NCBI GenBank assembly: GCA_030765055.1
Contig: CM060955.1
Location: forward strand, 103,402,201-103,466,200
Direction: 5' to 3'
From: Mantis religiosa
Taxonomy: Eukaryota; Arthropoda; Insecta; Mantodea; Mantidae
Length of the DNA stretch: 64,000 nt
The position numbers and the translations under genes were made by a program. The notes under the pieces were generated by a model, which was not told the DNA's origin, searched no databases, and was given only the letters and a program-made list of their open reading frames with translations. Shown one piece after another: positions 23,791 to 34,893 of this stretch (its first letter is position 1; every line of letters starts with the position of its first letter).

Positions 23791-24230
23791 ATTATGGTTT
23801 ATGAAATAAATAGTTCAAGTTTCTTCTGAAATTCAATGCGTTTAGCTAGACAGACTTAGTTAAACACTTTAATAAAGTTCTGAAAATTATGATGGTTATA
23901 AGACTTTGGCAGCTGTGGGATTGGCAGTATTGTGTAGGAACTTTGTGGCACAGATGCTGGAAGGCTGATTTAAGTTAATATAATATGGTATATTGTTAAA
24001 TTAGCACATTTTACTTTCTTGTTTTTACAACCTTAGAAATCTGTCTACTGTGATTTTTCATTGGTATCCCTCAGCGTTTGAAGACCGCGCTCGAGTAATG
24101 TTTATTTGGCGGCAACTGAACTTTCTTAAAATAATGGTTCATACGCCACACCGTTATTACGAATGCAGTCATCTTTAGATTGCGGATAGGAACCATTTTA
24201 CAATTATAGTGTCATGCCTTTTTATGCACC
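23791..24230. other. AT-rich unique sequence
   Basis: No gene or repeat recognised. Confidence 0.5.
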
Positions 24231-24312
24231 CTTCTTCTTCTTCTTCTTCTTCTTCTTCTTCTTCTTCTTCTTCTTCTTCTTCTTCTTCCTCTTGTTCTTG
24301 TTCTTCTTCTTT
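24231..24312. repeat. CTT microsatellite, tail of a LINE relic
   Basis: (CTT)n with CTTGTT variants. It lies exactly at the 3' end of the minus-strand LINE relic that follows. The related LINE end at 54.65 kb also finishes GAGGAAGAAGAGGAATAAGAAG, so this tract is probably an expanded LINE tail. Confidence 0.9.
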
Positions 24313-25735
24313 CTAATAAGGTTTAGCCTTCAGGCTTGTTCTGAAGCCTAACCAAAGTGGCCGCTCCAACTCTACCAACACTCTTTACCTGAAGGTTCAT
24401 AAAATAAGGCTTACCGTGGATACCTTGAAGGGGACATTCGTAGAACAAGTTCATTCCATCGTCTTTGATAGCTCTGAATTTCTTCACTATATTTTCTTCC
24501 GTTAATTGTTCTGCTATTACAGTGTTCCTAATCCTACCTCTTCTAGTAAATCCCCACAACGGTTATAAAAATCTCATTTGAGCTGCTTCCAATCTTGAAT
24601 TTTCTCAGTATTTTCTCAGTCTCTTGACTAAGATTTGGTTCTTAATGTCCAAGTTTTACAAGAGTACATCAGCTCTATTTAGATACAATATTTTGTAGTG
24701 TTTGCTTTACATTTACCCTCATTTTATGTACCCATTTAATTTGTTGTATATTTCAATATTCTCTTCGACATCTACTTTGTTGTTCAGAATTGATACTACA
24801 TCGGCGCCAGCCCTCACGCTTGAGGATGAGACTACCACAGGACCTGCTTCTAAGTGATACCTCTGACTCGAGTGATTCTAGTGCTTGATGTCTGTCTTAC
24901 ATCCTCAATATTGACATAATTTCTCAGAGAGTGTTATATGAGATCTAACTTAATGTAGTTAGGGGGCGGCCTGTTAGCCTAACCCTGAGTGTTACTGTTC
25001 TTATTGTACTGTTACCTTCTTTTCACTCTGATCTGTAAAGCATTGTACAGCTGATCGATCAATAAAAATTATAAAAAAAGTATTGATACTTTTGAGTCCA
25101 AGTAGTTAAGTATTGACACCTGCTCTATAATTTCCCCATGGATAACTATTTTTACTCTTCTTTGCTCTTTCCCTATCATTGCCATGGATTTAGTTTTTCT
25201 TCCAAAGATTTTCATATTGTACCTCTTCCCTGCTTCATTCAAATTAGTTAATAATATTTGCAGTTGTACAATATTTTCTCCTAATAATACTTGGTCATTT
25301 GGAAAAAAATATTGTGTTTATATTCAAATATTTTACACTATTCCCTTTTGGTTTAAAGGTTTCTGTCAATTCTTCTGTAGCTTGTAAACGAGATGAGCAC
25401 GTCTTTGTCTTAATCCTCTATTTACGTCTGTAGTTTATACTTAAAGCTTGTAACTTAATTGCATTAGCGAAGTTATGTGCTACTGTATACTCTCTGCCAT
25501 AATTGTCCAAAACTTTCCACGTTGTACTCTATCGTATGCCTCAATATAATCTAAAGACAGGATAACATTTTTTAAATTAAATTCACCTCTCTTCTCTATA
25601 ATTTGTTTAATGGTAGAAACGGCATCGTATATGAATTGCTCCTACTAATGCTGAATGTATTTTATAATCTGTGTTTAGAAGGGAGGTTCCTCTGTAACTT
25701 GCACGTTCATTTTATTTCTATTTTTAAATAAACTT
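24313..25735 (-). pseudogene. LINE reverse-transcriptase relic with (GAA)n tail
   Basis: Read on minus with many frame breaks. RT palm around 25700-25450 (VSTIKQIIEKRGEF, LDYIEAYDRVQRGKFWTIM, from the F-x-D-F-E-K-A-F-D type motif). Then a degenerate catalytic box PNDQVLLGENIVQ near 25300, then RYNMKIFGRKTKSMAM. After a retrocopy insertion (24798-25081) comes the C-terminal part: GRIRNTVIAEQLTEENIVKK and FYECPLQGIHGKPYFMNLQ. The clade is uncertain, but a second copy of the C-terminus lies at 53.8-54.7 kb. Confidence 0.8.
24798..25081 (+). mobile_element. Poly(A)-tailed retrocopy inserted in the LINE relic
   Basis: 284 bp flanked by ATTGATACT (24789-24797 and 25082-25090). The 3' end has CAATAAAAATT, an AATAAA polyadenylation signal, then a short A7 tail, as in a reverse-transcribed mRNA end. 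It has no tRNA-like box A or B. It opens with a 19-codon frame (SAPALTLEDETTTGPASK, stop) that could be the last codons of a host gene. The source gene was not recognised. Confidence 0.65.
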
Positions 25736-25982
25736 ATGTGGGATTTGTGGTGGATAACATGGCGCTGGAGTGGGTTTCCTTCGGGTACTCCAGTTTCCCC
25801 CACCATCATTCCAAAAATTGCTCCAGAATTCATTCATTTCGAGCGTTGGGCCGACCCCTTAACCCTGATCTCATCAGGTCAATATGCTTTGGCTCCCTTG
25901 CCCTGAGGGAATCCAAGTGACTCTTAACACCAATCATCATTGGTGAGAAAGGGAGACATAAATCAAATAAATAAATAAATTT
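25736..25982 (+). repeat. SINE family C, 5'-truncated, (AAAT)n tail
   Basis: Begins within the family-C body (GGGATTTGTGGTGGATAACA, then CTCCAGTTTCCCCCACCATC), continues with GCCCTGAGGGAATCCAAGTG and ends in AAATAAATAAATAAAT. The head with the pol III boxes is missing. Confidence 0.8.
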
Positions 25983-25995
25983 ATAATTTTGGTAT

Positions 25996-26511
25996 TGTGA
26001 CTTTGTGGGTTCGTGAAATGAAAAGTCCAATTACACCACTCAAAAATTTTCTTTATTTCCACCGACTTACAGTTAAACTCTTGCCAATTACACAGAATTA
26101 CGTAATGCACACAATTACGATTCACCAGTTCGTCCGTTACAATTTCACTTGCACTCGTAATTACGTACAATCTTCTGATGCTCTCACACAGTCTTCTCGT
26201 CGCACACTAGCACTGCATTCTTACACCAAGAACTGACTGTCTCCTCACTCACTAACTCACTTCGCTCACGGCAGCCCCTTTTTATAGGAATATCGCCGCC
26301 TTCTAGTTTCCACAGGAAGGTTCCAGTAGATGAAAGATCCCGTAATTTCGAGAACACAGGTTTACTGAAACAGACGGCACAATGATGTTTTTTCTCCCAG
26401 CCATTGCCTGTCACCACTATAAGACAAACGAGGGGGGGCGTGGCTAACACGGACCTCCCCTGCATTCCGCTCTCAGCTGCTTCCATAGGGTGTTCCAACG
26501 CTCGGGTGACA
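25996..26511 (-). mobile_element. Solo LTR (subfamily 2), TSD GTAT
   Basis: 516 bp with TG...CA ends and GTAT on both sides (25992-25995, 26512-26515). Close relative of the LTR at 12293: same U5 end, the same ACTAACTCACTTCGCTCACG-type region and the same minus-strand start (CGAGCGTTGGAACACCC). No internal region is present, so it arose by LTR-LTR recombination. Confidence 0.9.
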
Positions 26512-27009
26512 GTATTATGACACCCATTGAGATCTTCGCTTCATTTAAAAATTTATTATGTTAGAATATTCAATATTTTATTTAATACAATAATATTACA
26601 TAAAATTTCTTTAACAATTTTCAAAGAGGAATGGTTAACTTAGAGCTTTCAACGAAGAATTGTCTTAGGCTTCACGACCCCAAAAATGCATTTTAAAAAC
26701 TAATGTGTGTTTGTGTAACAAAAGCATAATTCAAAAACTGGAGAGACTTTCTTTTGTGCGCCGCATGAATATTATTCCAAAGGTGCACGAATACGCATGT
26801 GCAAGTAGACGAACAGCCGGTTCTGGCGTTGCAGCCAACATGAGAAAGATATGTAAAACTTGTATCCAACCTCTGCAAAAATACCCCAGACATAGGTGAC
26901 GCAGTCTCTGTGCAAAGGAACATAGTTTTAGCAGGATAAGATATCGCCTGCTCAAATTTTGTTACTCATGCACTGATTTGCACATAAACAATCCTACGAC
27001 ACGACAATA

Positions 27010-27300
27010 ATGGAGTGCTCCGTAGAAAATGCATGTATGAGCTCACGGACTGTATCGGACTGGTTCGGCTACTGCCGCGAAGTATGCATGATGTCAAATG
27101 ACACCAAGTATATTGCAAGGAGAGAAATTGGCCGTCCCGGTCATGTCGTTCAAATCGACGAACGCAAAATAGGACGACGCAAGTTCCATCGTGGGTGTGT
27201 CGTAGAGGGCAACTGGATCTTGGGAATGATCGACATGGAAACGAATGAGGTGCAGATGAAGACATTTCCCAACAACAGGAGGGATGCAAATACGCTCCAC
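27010..27300 (+). pseudogene. Merlin transposase fragment
   Basis: In one open frame: ECSVENACMSSRTVSDWFGY (N-terminal HTH-like), CREVCMM, then GRPGHVVQIDERKIGRRKF with the first catalytic Asp, and GNWILGMIDMETNEVQMKTF. The G-x-G-x-V-x-x-D-E pattern followed by K-x-x-R-x-K-x-x-R-G is the hallmark of ISXO2-like/Merlin DDE domains. The rest of the catalytic domain is absent. Confidence 0.75.
27037..27193 (+). repeat. Left arm of ~150-bp inverted duplication
   Basis: Covers the Merlin coding stretch from GAGCTCACGGACTGTATCGG to CGCAAGTTCCATCGT. The reverse complement is found at 27319-27464 with moderate divergence (for example ACTGGTTTGGCTACTGCCGCG). Spacer 27194-27318. Confidence 0.9.
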
Positions 27301-27318
27301 ATTCTAACTGCAGGGCCT

Positions 27319-27464
27319 ACGATGAAACTTGCGTGTCCTATTTTCATTCGTCGATTTGAACTACATGACCGCGACCGCCAGTTTCCCCCCTTGAAGTATA
27401 CTTGGTATCATTTGACATCGTGCACCCTTCGCGGCAGTAGCCAAACCAGTCCGATACAGTCCGC
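27319..27464 (-). repeat. Right arm of ~150-bp inverted duplication
   Basis: Inverted copy of 27037-27193, starting ACGATGAAACTTGCG and ending CAGTCCGCGAACTCATT-like. A transcript through both arms would fold into a long hairpin. Confidence 0.9.
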
Positions 27465-27500
27465 GAACTCATTTAGTCTGCTCGATAGTGTAATTTAGGG

Positions 27501-27903
27501 ACAAGTAAGACTGTTGGCAGCATTGCTTTCAGTGGAGAATCAAGCATAGTTTGGCTACAGTGAATCCTTCAATATGGTTACATTACGCAGTAAGTAAATA
27601 AACAAACAGTTAATGTTAAAAGATTGCCCTTAAACACGAAATTGGACTATAAGTAAAGAAATTGTATTAAAAATCATGGTTGTGTATAAAACATCAAAAA
27701 GTGTGAAGGAATTAGAAAAAAATCACAGCGTCGCATATTAGAAACAAGAGCCCAACAACTAAACGTCTGTTAAATACCAATCTTGATACTTAAATAATCC
27801 AAATATTGAGAATGCAGCCCTCCAAAATATATGGAAATATATGGAACGTTTTAGAAATATTACTTTTATGAAACAGGTTTAATTATTTAAATTATGAAAG
27901 CAT
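27501..27903. other. AT-rich unique sequence
   Basis: No gene or repeat recognised. Confidence 0.5.
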
Positions 27904-28440
27904 TGTCATGGCAACAGGCATAAAAGGTTCGTCACAAATAAGAAAACAGTCGATGGGTAAAGTTTGATGGTAATAATGAGCCTTGCTAAGCAGTTAATGA
28001 TAGCGTGGCTATTGTAAACAAGCGCCGGCAAGCAAAAGGTAACTGAGGTAAAGGACTTGCCGGTATAGATTAAGTTACGCTTCTCTAATGTGATAGAATA
28101 TTTGGTTTCTTTATTCTTCCGGAAATTTCTGGACTGATAGAGATTGTTCGGGTTCTGGTTTATGTTAGACCAATCTAGAATTATGAATTAGGTATTTAAG
28201 GACGTAACGCCTCGCAAAGTTAGTTGTAAAACAGTGAGTTGTGAAACAGTGTTGTGACGAGAGACAGCTGTAAGTGTTATTGTAACGAGAGCTAATTTGC
28301 TGTCACTGTTTGTTATTGTGATTGACCTTGGTGGACTGATGGTGACGTAACGTAATCTATAAGAGTATTTCTACGAAAATAAAGGAGAATTTTAATTTCT
28401 GCAACTCGACCTTTTAACTCTAGGAACCCACAAAGTGACG
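27904..28440 (+). mobile_element. Solo LTR (subfamily 3)
   Basis: Starts TGTCATGGCAACAGGCATAA, matching the reverse complement of the LTR at 45590-45929, and ends in the common U5 end (AGGAACCCACAAAGTGAC). It has TATA-like GGTATTTAAGG near 28190 and AAAATAAAGGAG near the 3' end. Flanking 4-mers are GCAT and GTAT, an imperfect TSD with one change. Confidence 0.82.
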
Positions 28441-29390
28441 GTATGGTATGCCTTTTAATATAAGTTCACTTCATTTCTCTATATTTATGATTTTCATTTC
28501 TTCAAAAATGACTTTTATAATAATGTTTTAGACAGTTTTCTATGCTAACGATTTGGATTAATATTATATTTAATATATAACACTCAATATAATTGCATTT
28601 CATTTTAAAATGCTGCAGTGTTACAAAGTTGAATATATTTTGTAATTATACTGCAGCAAGATTTTTATTGTAGCCTAGAGTATGCAATTTCACAATTTGA
28701 TTACAAACAGGCACACAAAATTAGATTTATTATTTTAAATATGTCAACTTATTTACTATGTATTATGAAATACAATTATGATGCAAGTTATGTTTAAAAT
28801 AAGCTTATCAGAGCTATTTTATTAAAACTATTGTAAAAAGAAGAATTAAAGGCCTCACAATAGTGATAAACCAACTGCGCCTCTCTTACTCTACACGCTT
28901 CTTCTCTTTTCTTTCATATTCGTTGCTTATATTTCTGTTACTACAAGTCCCTTGCTAAAGATATATTACTTGCAGCACATAAAACCACATTGTACTGATA
29001 TTCCTTTATTTCCTCTTGAGTTGAATATCCTTTCTTCTGGTTTTGTATCATATGAATAAGGCATCTTTTTACGAGATGTTTTGTATGAAGAACAGTCTTC
29101 CGCTATAAAAGTTATTGGTCTCCTTCAAAATATACATACAGCTTAAGTCTAATATGATATTTTTTAATCAACCAAAAAGTAGTCATGTACAAGATATACA
29201 ATTGATTCCACAGACATGGGACTCTCGCTTGCTGGTTTATTGTGCAATGGATCGACCGCCGTTGCTTGAGCTGTGTTCGGAATTTTACCCCTAGTGATTA
29301 TATCTCCTTCCTTTGAAGTAGCAAAATTAACATTATTTATGTTTATTTTATCTACCTATTATCTATAGTAAGTATGAGATGCGTTCAACT
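28441..29390. other. AT-rich unique sequence
   Basis: No gene or repeat recognised. Confidence 0.5.
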
Positions 29391-29550
29391 TATAGCATCT
29401 CCAATTTTTTCAGTACTGGGACCAGATAGGAAGTCCTGCTTTTTTTAATGCACGTGGACTCTTTGTGAATGCGTGACTGAAATGGCAGCACTGTACAGTG
29501 CACAGAGTTCAGGAGTTACGACAAGAGATAGGACTGTTTTGATGCGTAAA

Positions 29551-30700
29551 ATGGCGACGTTTTCATTGCAAGAGCAGCGTGTTATCTTTTTTCCCCTACA
29601 TTTTCGTCGTGTGACACCTATTGAAATTCATCGATAGTTAAGTGAGACATGTAGTGATATTACCATGGATGTGTCTAATGTGCGCTCCTGGGTGCGACAG
29701 ATCAATGAAAACAGAACATCTTGTGACAACAAACCAAGACAGTCACAGCCTCGTACCAGCCGATCTGACGACATGATCCAGCGAGTGGTGAACGTTGTTT
29801 TGGAGAATCATGGATTGACTGTTGCAGACATCGCCTCCAAAATTGACATTTCCGTGAGATTTGTGCACACAATCCTGCATGAAGATCTGAAAATGCGAAA
29901 AATGTCTTCCAGGTGGGTGCCACTAATGCTGACGAATGATCATAAGGCTGCGTGCGTGGCAGATTGTGATGACGGCATGAATGGAACTTTCTTTCACTCT
30001 ATGCAACATTGTACCTAATAGTGGTCTGAACTATAAAGCCCGGGTCTTAAAGTACCTACAGCGCAGTAAGTCGCCGTTAAGGTAGTTGTCTCATGTGTTT
30101 ATGAGAACTCTTAGTGGTTTAACGGGTAAAATACGAGTCAGGTGGAGAATTTAATGTCATATCGGCAGGTTGGCCATAGTAGCCCAAGGGTTAGAGCGGC
30201 TGGACGGCAACCAGAAGATCCGTGGTTCAAATCCCGGCTGTGGCATTGAATTTTTCAGGCTAGCTCTCCTTACTCATTGCATTCCAATGTGCACTACGGT
30301 GAACGCTGCATCCTACCAAAATATTTTGAAGAACAAACTCCTCCCAGATTGCGTGAAAATCGGCCAAAAAAGGTTGAACGTGTGCTCCTTCATCACGAAA
30401 ACGCAGCAGCGCATCCGGCGAAAGCGACACAGGAATTTCTTTGACTGCGCAGGAATGGAGTTTGCGCTCTTATATAACATAGTACTTTATTATAGTTCTT
30501 GCTTTCTACATTGTCTCTCTGGTCTCAACGACATTCGGGGAAACCTCGTACCACCAAATGACAGCTGCTCCCATTTATTAGTTGGAGAATCTAGCGAATT
30601 TTATCCGTTACCTACTGCAGCAGTATCACAATGGGAATGCGTTGGAACGAGGGTACCTACAGCATTTACCGAGGGTTCCAAACCACCTTTGTTTTGAGTG
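29551..30700 (+). pseudogene. Mariner element 2, transposase split by a family-D SINE
   Basis: From MRKMATFSLQEQRVIFF, a normal mariner N-terminus follows: VRSWVRQINENRTSCDNKPR, LTVADIASKIDISVRFVHTI, LKMRKMSSRWVPLMLTNDHK. The SINE interrupts next. After it, ALLTHCIPMCTTVNAASYQN and LLHHENAAAHPAKATQEFL are readable. In the second catalytic motif the usual Asp (HDN) is Glu (HEN). The first Asp region is missing. A possible C-terminal remnant reaches ~30690. This element is dead. Confidence 0.8.
30016..30262 (+). repeat. SINE family D, single copy, permuted order
   Basis: Starts with the unit tail (CTAATAGTGG, AAAGCCCGGGTCTTAAAGTA), then the unit start (CAGTAAGTCGCC), then the tRNA-like block, and ends at TTGAATTTTTCAG. 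In the tRNA-like block GCCATAG (30173-30179) can pair with CTGTGGC (30238-30244) as an acceptor-like stem; box B is GGTTCAAATCCC. Part of the next unit's tail precedes the unit start, so the insert is circularly permuted relative to the array unit. Confidence 0.88.
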
Positions 30701-33318
30701 ACTTTACAGGAAATAGTCGGAGGTGAAGCCTGCATATGGAGGTCTTAAAATAGCCGCAATGTGACTAGGAATGGAACCACCGTCATCTGTACCAGAACTA
30801 TTCTTTATATTTTGTTATTTCTTTAACTGTATTACTCTACTATGATATGCTTCTTTTCTCTAAGTATATAAGATATATTGCATTTCAATAAAAATTCGAT
30901 AGCGAGATCTCTTTCGGAAGTGCATGTTTTGGAGCTCTATTTTATTTGAGTGTGGATAACCTGTGCCATATTTTTAAGTAAGTCTTCCTATTTTATTTTT
31001 ATTTTTATCAAATCCACATTGACATCGCGTTATTATTTGCACCCATATTTACTAATCCTCATCCATTTAAGGGCATAATTTATGTTGAAGTTGGCACCAT
31101 CTGAAAGTGTACTGATAAAAACCCAATGAGATGACGTGGTGTACTTATTCATCACAGCATTACTGTAATTTTTAAATTTTTATATTTATTTAACAATCAG
31201 GATGACAAAAGGGAAAGTTAGAGTGGGACGTCTAGTTTTACTTTCTGTATTCATGTTTAGTTACTTTTGTTGTAACATTTTAGAAAGAAACTGCGTGCAC
31301 AACCGCGCGAAAGTTAGCAAGTGAGATCCAGCTGATCAGTTAACTCGGCCCACACATCATGAGTGTATTGGTCTGCTCTGAGCCACTTTCTGAATGCAAA
31401 TAAATTACGATAATCAGCACTCAGGCAGTAATAGTAGAAAACCATTATCAACCACATTTGAGTTCCTGCAGTGTTGCCTGTCTTAATATTCTAGGAGAGA
31501 ATTACCGACTCTATCTTATATTCCGCACTTCTTCCAACGAGCTCACTGATTTCATTTTTAGTCCATTTCCAGATCTCAGATTCACTATCCGTAGAGTGCG
31601 CCCAACGCAGAACGCAGTCACAGCGCTCTGCACTTCACATACACATCTGTTAGATTCCAGCCTCCTTCAGTTCTTTTCCGGCGTAACTGAGTTCGAGCTA
31701 CCTTGTGGAATTTATTTCTCCAAATATGATAATTGATTGCCCGTTCCAAACGCTGAGAGTATTTTTGATGCATTGGTATTACCTGCGCTGCGTACGTATT
31801 TTGGCTAAAAGAAATGTGTTATATTCAAAACTATCCTTTAAATGCAATATTGATAATAAATGGGTTTTTAAAAGTTGCCCTTAACAATATTGATTAAAAT
31901 ACCATAATTATTTAATACGCTTAAATCACAAATAAAACTTATATTTTGACTTTTCTGTGAATAGTCCATGGAGATCTCTTCGTTAGAAGGGAATTTCATA
32001 TAACGTTTGTATTATTAAAGGATAGGCAATAGACCAAAGCTCACCAGCAGTTTAAATCTTTTTAAAACTCATTATTTACTTCAAAATAAAGATTTTTTGG
32101 CATAAACCATACCCACTATCGGTGTTTTGAGTTGTTCATTACTCTGTTATTCTTTTAAGATCCTGCCAAAGTTCAGTTTTTACTTTGGAAGATATAGAAA
32201 TAATGGAATTTTAAGCGTTCACTTCTTAAATGTTTTGCTATTCCTACTGCCCTTGTATCCATGATGAAATGTAATTCACTTATTTCAATAAAGGTTTATT
32301 TTTATTGATTAAAACTAAGTATATATTAAGTAATTATTTTTATAGCCTAATAAACTACAGGGGTAAAAGAAAGTCATGTAAACACAACACGTCAAATGGT
32401 TTTATTAAGTGATGGTCGTTTTGGAGTGGTCATATTGTGTAATAGTTTGTAACTTCCACGCCAGTTTGGGTTATTGATCCTCCTCTTCTTTTATCGAAAG
32501 TACAGTGAAGTATTTTGTATAATGCAGTCATATGATTAATTCGTTGCTATTTATCAAACAGCTTGCCTAACTTTGTGCAATAGAATATAAAACAGTGAAA
32601 GCCGCATATTCCAGTTTTCTTTACTCTGCGCATTAGAGTGACATGAAACACGCCAAGTTCAGTTAACCGAAATAAATTGGATTTGGTTGAAATGCAAAGT
32701 TGTTCACGCGTAAGATAATGATCGTAAATTACAGTAAATATCAAAATACCGCTCACGTAACCGGAATCGAACTATGGCTCTCCGGCACGCAACAACTGTC
32801 ACGCAAGTCACCAGTTAACGCAACATTGTCGCTTGACTTTGGGAAACTGCTAAGTTCTAACAGAATAAATAATTACTTTATTGTTATTAGTTCCTACTAG
32901 GTACTTGAGGAAGTCTTGCACTACAAACAAAAACTCCGTAAAGTGATTCAATATAAATAGACATTTTGAGACACCCTAAATTTTAAAAAAGTTTCTTGGA
33001 AAAGGGTCTGTGTGTGCGAGTGTGTGTCGTATATCCCGAAAACAAACAGCAAACTGCATATTCAAGTCCAACATGTTTCAAAGAAGCGAATATTTAAAAA
33101 CAATTTCCCACTAACAGTTTCCGAACTAACCATTAATATGGGAACTTTTACAGTTCTTGATTTTCTGTCACTGATTTTGATTAAATTACAAAATTGTTTA
33201 AGTTTTCTCTCAATAAGTGAACTGTTTAACATAAATTTCCTGAAAACAGTCTTTGAAATGACCTTCATTTTGATTAACTTTTTCATAAATCCTTTTTAAC
33301 ATCTTGAACCGTTAATTC
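30701..33318. other. AT-rich unique sequence, one tRNA-like relic
   Basis: No gene found across 2.6 kb. At ~32755-32830 the minus strand has a tRNA-like phrase with box-B-like AGTTCGATTCCGG, possibly another SINE head. Other frames show no domain. Confidence 0.5.
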
Positions 33319-33331
33319 ATCCCGGACTATG

Positions 33332-33565
33332 CCCGCCTCGATAGCGTAGATGGTAGCATGTCTTCCTCACGTTCAAGAGGTCCCAAGTTCGAATCTCGGT
33401 CAAGGTAAGTTACCTGGATACGATTTTTCCAGGGTTTTCCCTTATCCTTCAAGACGAATGTCGGGTAACTGTAAGCTCCATGGACCCTGGAATCATTTGA
33501 GCATCATTTCACCCAATTCATTCACCGTTCGATATTACTTAACGTTGGTGGTGGACGTAAATTAC

Positions 33566-33593
<28 letters not shown>
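33332..33593 (+). repeat. SINE family A with poly(A) tail and 13-bp TSD
   Basis: The best copy of the family. TSD ATCCCGGACTATG at 33319-33331 and 33594-33606. tRNA-like head: CGCCTCGATAGCGTAGATGG as box A region, AGTTCGAATCTCGG as box B. Body: TTCCAGGGTTTTCCCTTATCC, AATGTCGGGTAACTGTAAGC, CATTTCACCC, CGTAAATTACAA. The tail is an uninterrupted A run (~33566-33593). This shows that the family was mobilised by LINE-type machinery. Confidence 0.93.
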
Positions 33594-33598
<5 letters not shown>

Positions 33599-33639
33599 GG
33601 ACTATGAAATGAGCCGTAACCATGAGGTTGAGTTACCCG

Positions 33640-34265
33640 ACATTACCGAGCGGGTTGGCTCAGGCGATTTCCCCTGTGGCCCGCATTCGGAAGGCCTAGG
33701 TTCGATTCCCGTGGCCGACTTACCTGATCCATGGTTTTTTTTCGGGGGTTTTCGGGTCGCTAGGCGAATGCTGGATAGATTAATAATTTCATATCCCGAA
33801 TTTCCTGTCCCTCCATTTCATCTCCATTATCATTTCATATCATCTCTCATCTGATGGTCTCTTTCAAGGTAGAAATGTCGGCGGCGGTCTCGGTGGTGCA
33901 TGGCAGGATGATATACTCTGAGGAAAACTACTTCCTTCTCTGGTAGGTCGGTTGCCGGTCTCCGCTTATTTGTTGTGACCATTTCGGGACCGCCAGCCAG
34001 GGACCTCTAGGGCTCGGCTGCTGAGCTCGTTACCATCCCGCATTATGGGAGAGTGTCCGTTGTTCTGGCCTGTCGGGGGAAATCTCTATCTAAGTAAACT
34101 GTATGGACCCTGCCCTCTGTATTGTCGTGGCTGTTTTGGTTGGCCGCTCTATGTCTCCTTCGGCTCATCCTTCCTCCGGGGCTGCCCCACTTGTAGGCAT
34201 AGGAACAATGGGCCCAGCATGGGGACCTGCGTACCGAATCCCCTCCGTAATGAAATCCTACCCGA
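33640..34265 (+). repeat. Long tRNA-derived SINE (family B)
   Basis: Head: GAGCGGGTTGGCTCAGGCG (box A) and TAGGTTCGATTCCCGTGGCC (box B). Body of ~550 bp: TCGCTAGGCGAATGCTGG, CATCTCTCATCTGATGG, GGTGCATGGCAGGATGATAT, GGTAGGTCGGTTGCCGGTC, then a GC-rich end with GGCATAGGAACAATGGGCCC and CGAATCCCCTCCGTAATG. It lies directly downstream of the family-A copy. Confidence 0.88.
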
Positions 34266-34289
34266 CATTTATTATTAAGGACAATGTTA

Positions 34290-34570
34290 ATACCAGAGGT
34301 TCTACTCCCATTAGTCCTGGACCCGAAGGACCAAGAACCTGGGCCTCCTTCGACCAGGGAGTTACCAAGCTGTCCCAAAAGGGCCCCCGGCGCCTACGTG
34401 GGGCTTCCATAGGGCAAGACCTAGAGGCTAACAAGCTCCCCATTAGGTCCTGTGGACTCAAGATGGGATGGAAGTGGGTAAGCCACTTACGCGCGCCAAC
34501 TCCAAAATGGGAAGGCTATCGATATGATTTCGGTGGGGCCGCCTGGTGATCTAGCACACCTTCTACTAGC
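34290..34570 (+). repeat. GC-rich dispersed repeat G
   Basis: Shares CTCCCATTAGTCCTGGAC with 38868-38890, the TACCAAGCTGTCCC and GTGGGGCTTCCATAGGG blocks with 36050-36110, and CACTTACGCGCG plus GGTGGGGCCGCCTGGTGATC with the minus-strand copy at 21885-22095. Identity unknown. Confidence 0.7.
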
Positions 34571-34794
34571 TATGCTGGCTAGTACGCGGGATTATTAATG
34601 GCTTCCCGCAACCCCGTCCGGAGACGTACCCGACCTTCCACGGGTATTGGAAACTACTGCCCCGTCGAGTCCAACCCAATCCGAACAACTTCCTATCAGG
34701 GAGGGACTCGAATGTTCGGCCTGGTTCCTCTAGTAACGTCAGAGGTGCCACGAGTGCTAGGGTTTCATTATTCAGGACAAGCGAAAACTCCGGA

Positions 34795-34893
34795 TAAAAG
34801 CTTTATCTAGATAATTCGCCCTGATCAGTTTTCGAACTCGGGACTCTTGAACGTTAAAAGACACGCTACCATCCTTGCATAACCGGGCAATCG
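34795..34893 (-). repeat. SINE family A head fragment
   Basis: On the minus strand GCCCGGTTATGCAAGGATGG, then ACGTTCAAGAGTCCCGAGTT, then the CTAGATAAAG start of the body. Only the tRNA-related part remains. Confidence 0.75.

Larger units (their letters stand above)
26700..27500 (+). mobile_element. Merlin-type (IS1595/ISXO2-like) transposon relic
   Basis: Transposase fragment with an inverted partial duplication of itself downstream. No terminal inverted repeats or 8-9 bp TSD were identified. Edges are approximate. Confidence 0.65.

Noticed and set aside
31458..31736. 92-codon frame in the 30.7-33.3 kb region
   Set aside because: No domain, no codon signal and no splice sites in support.
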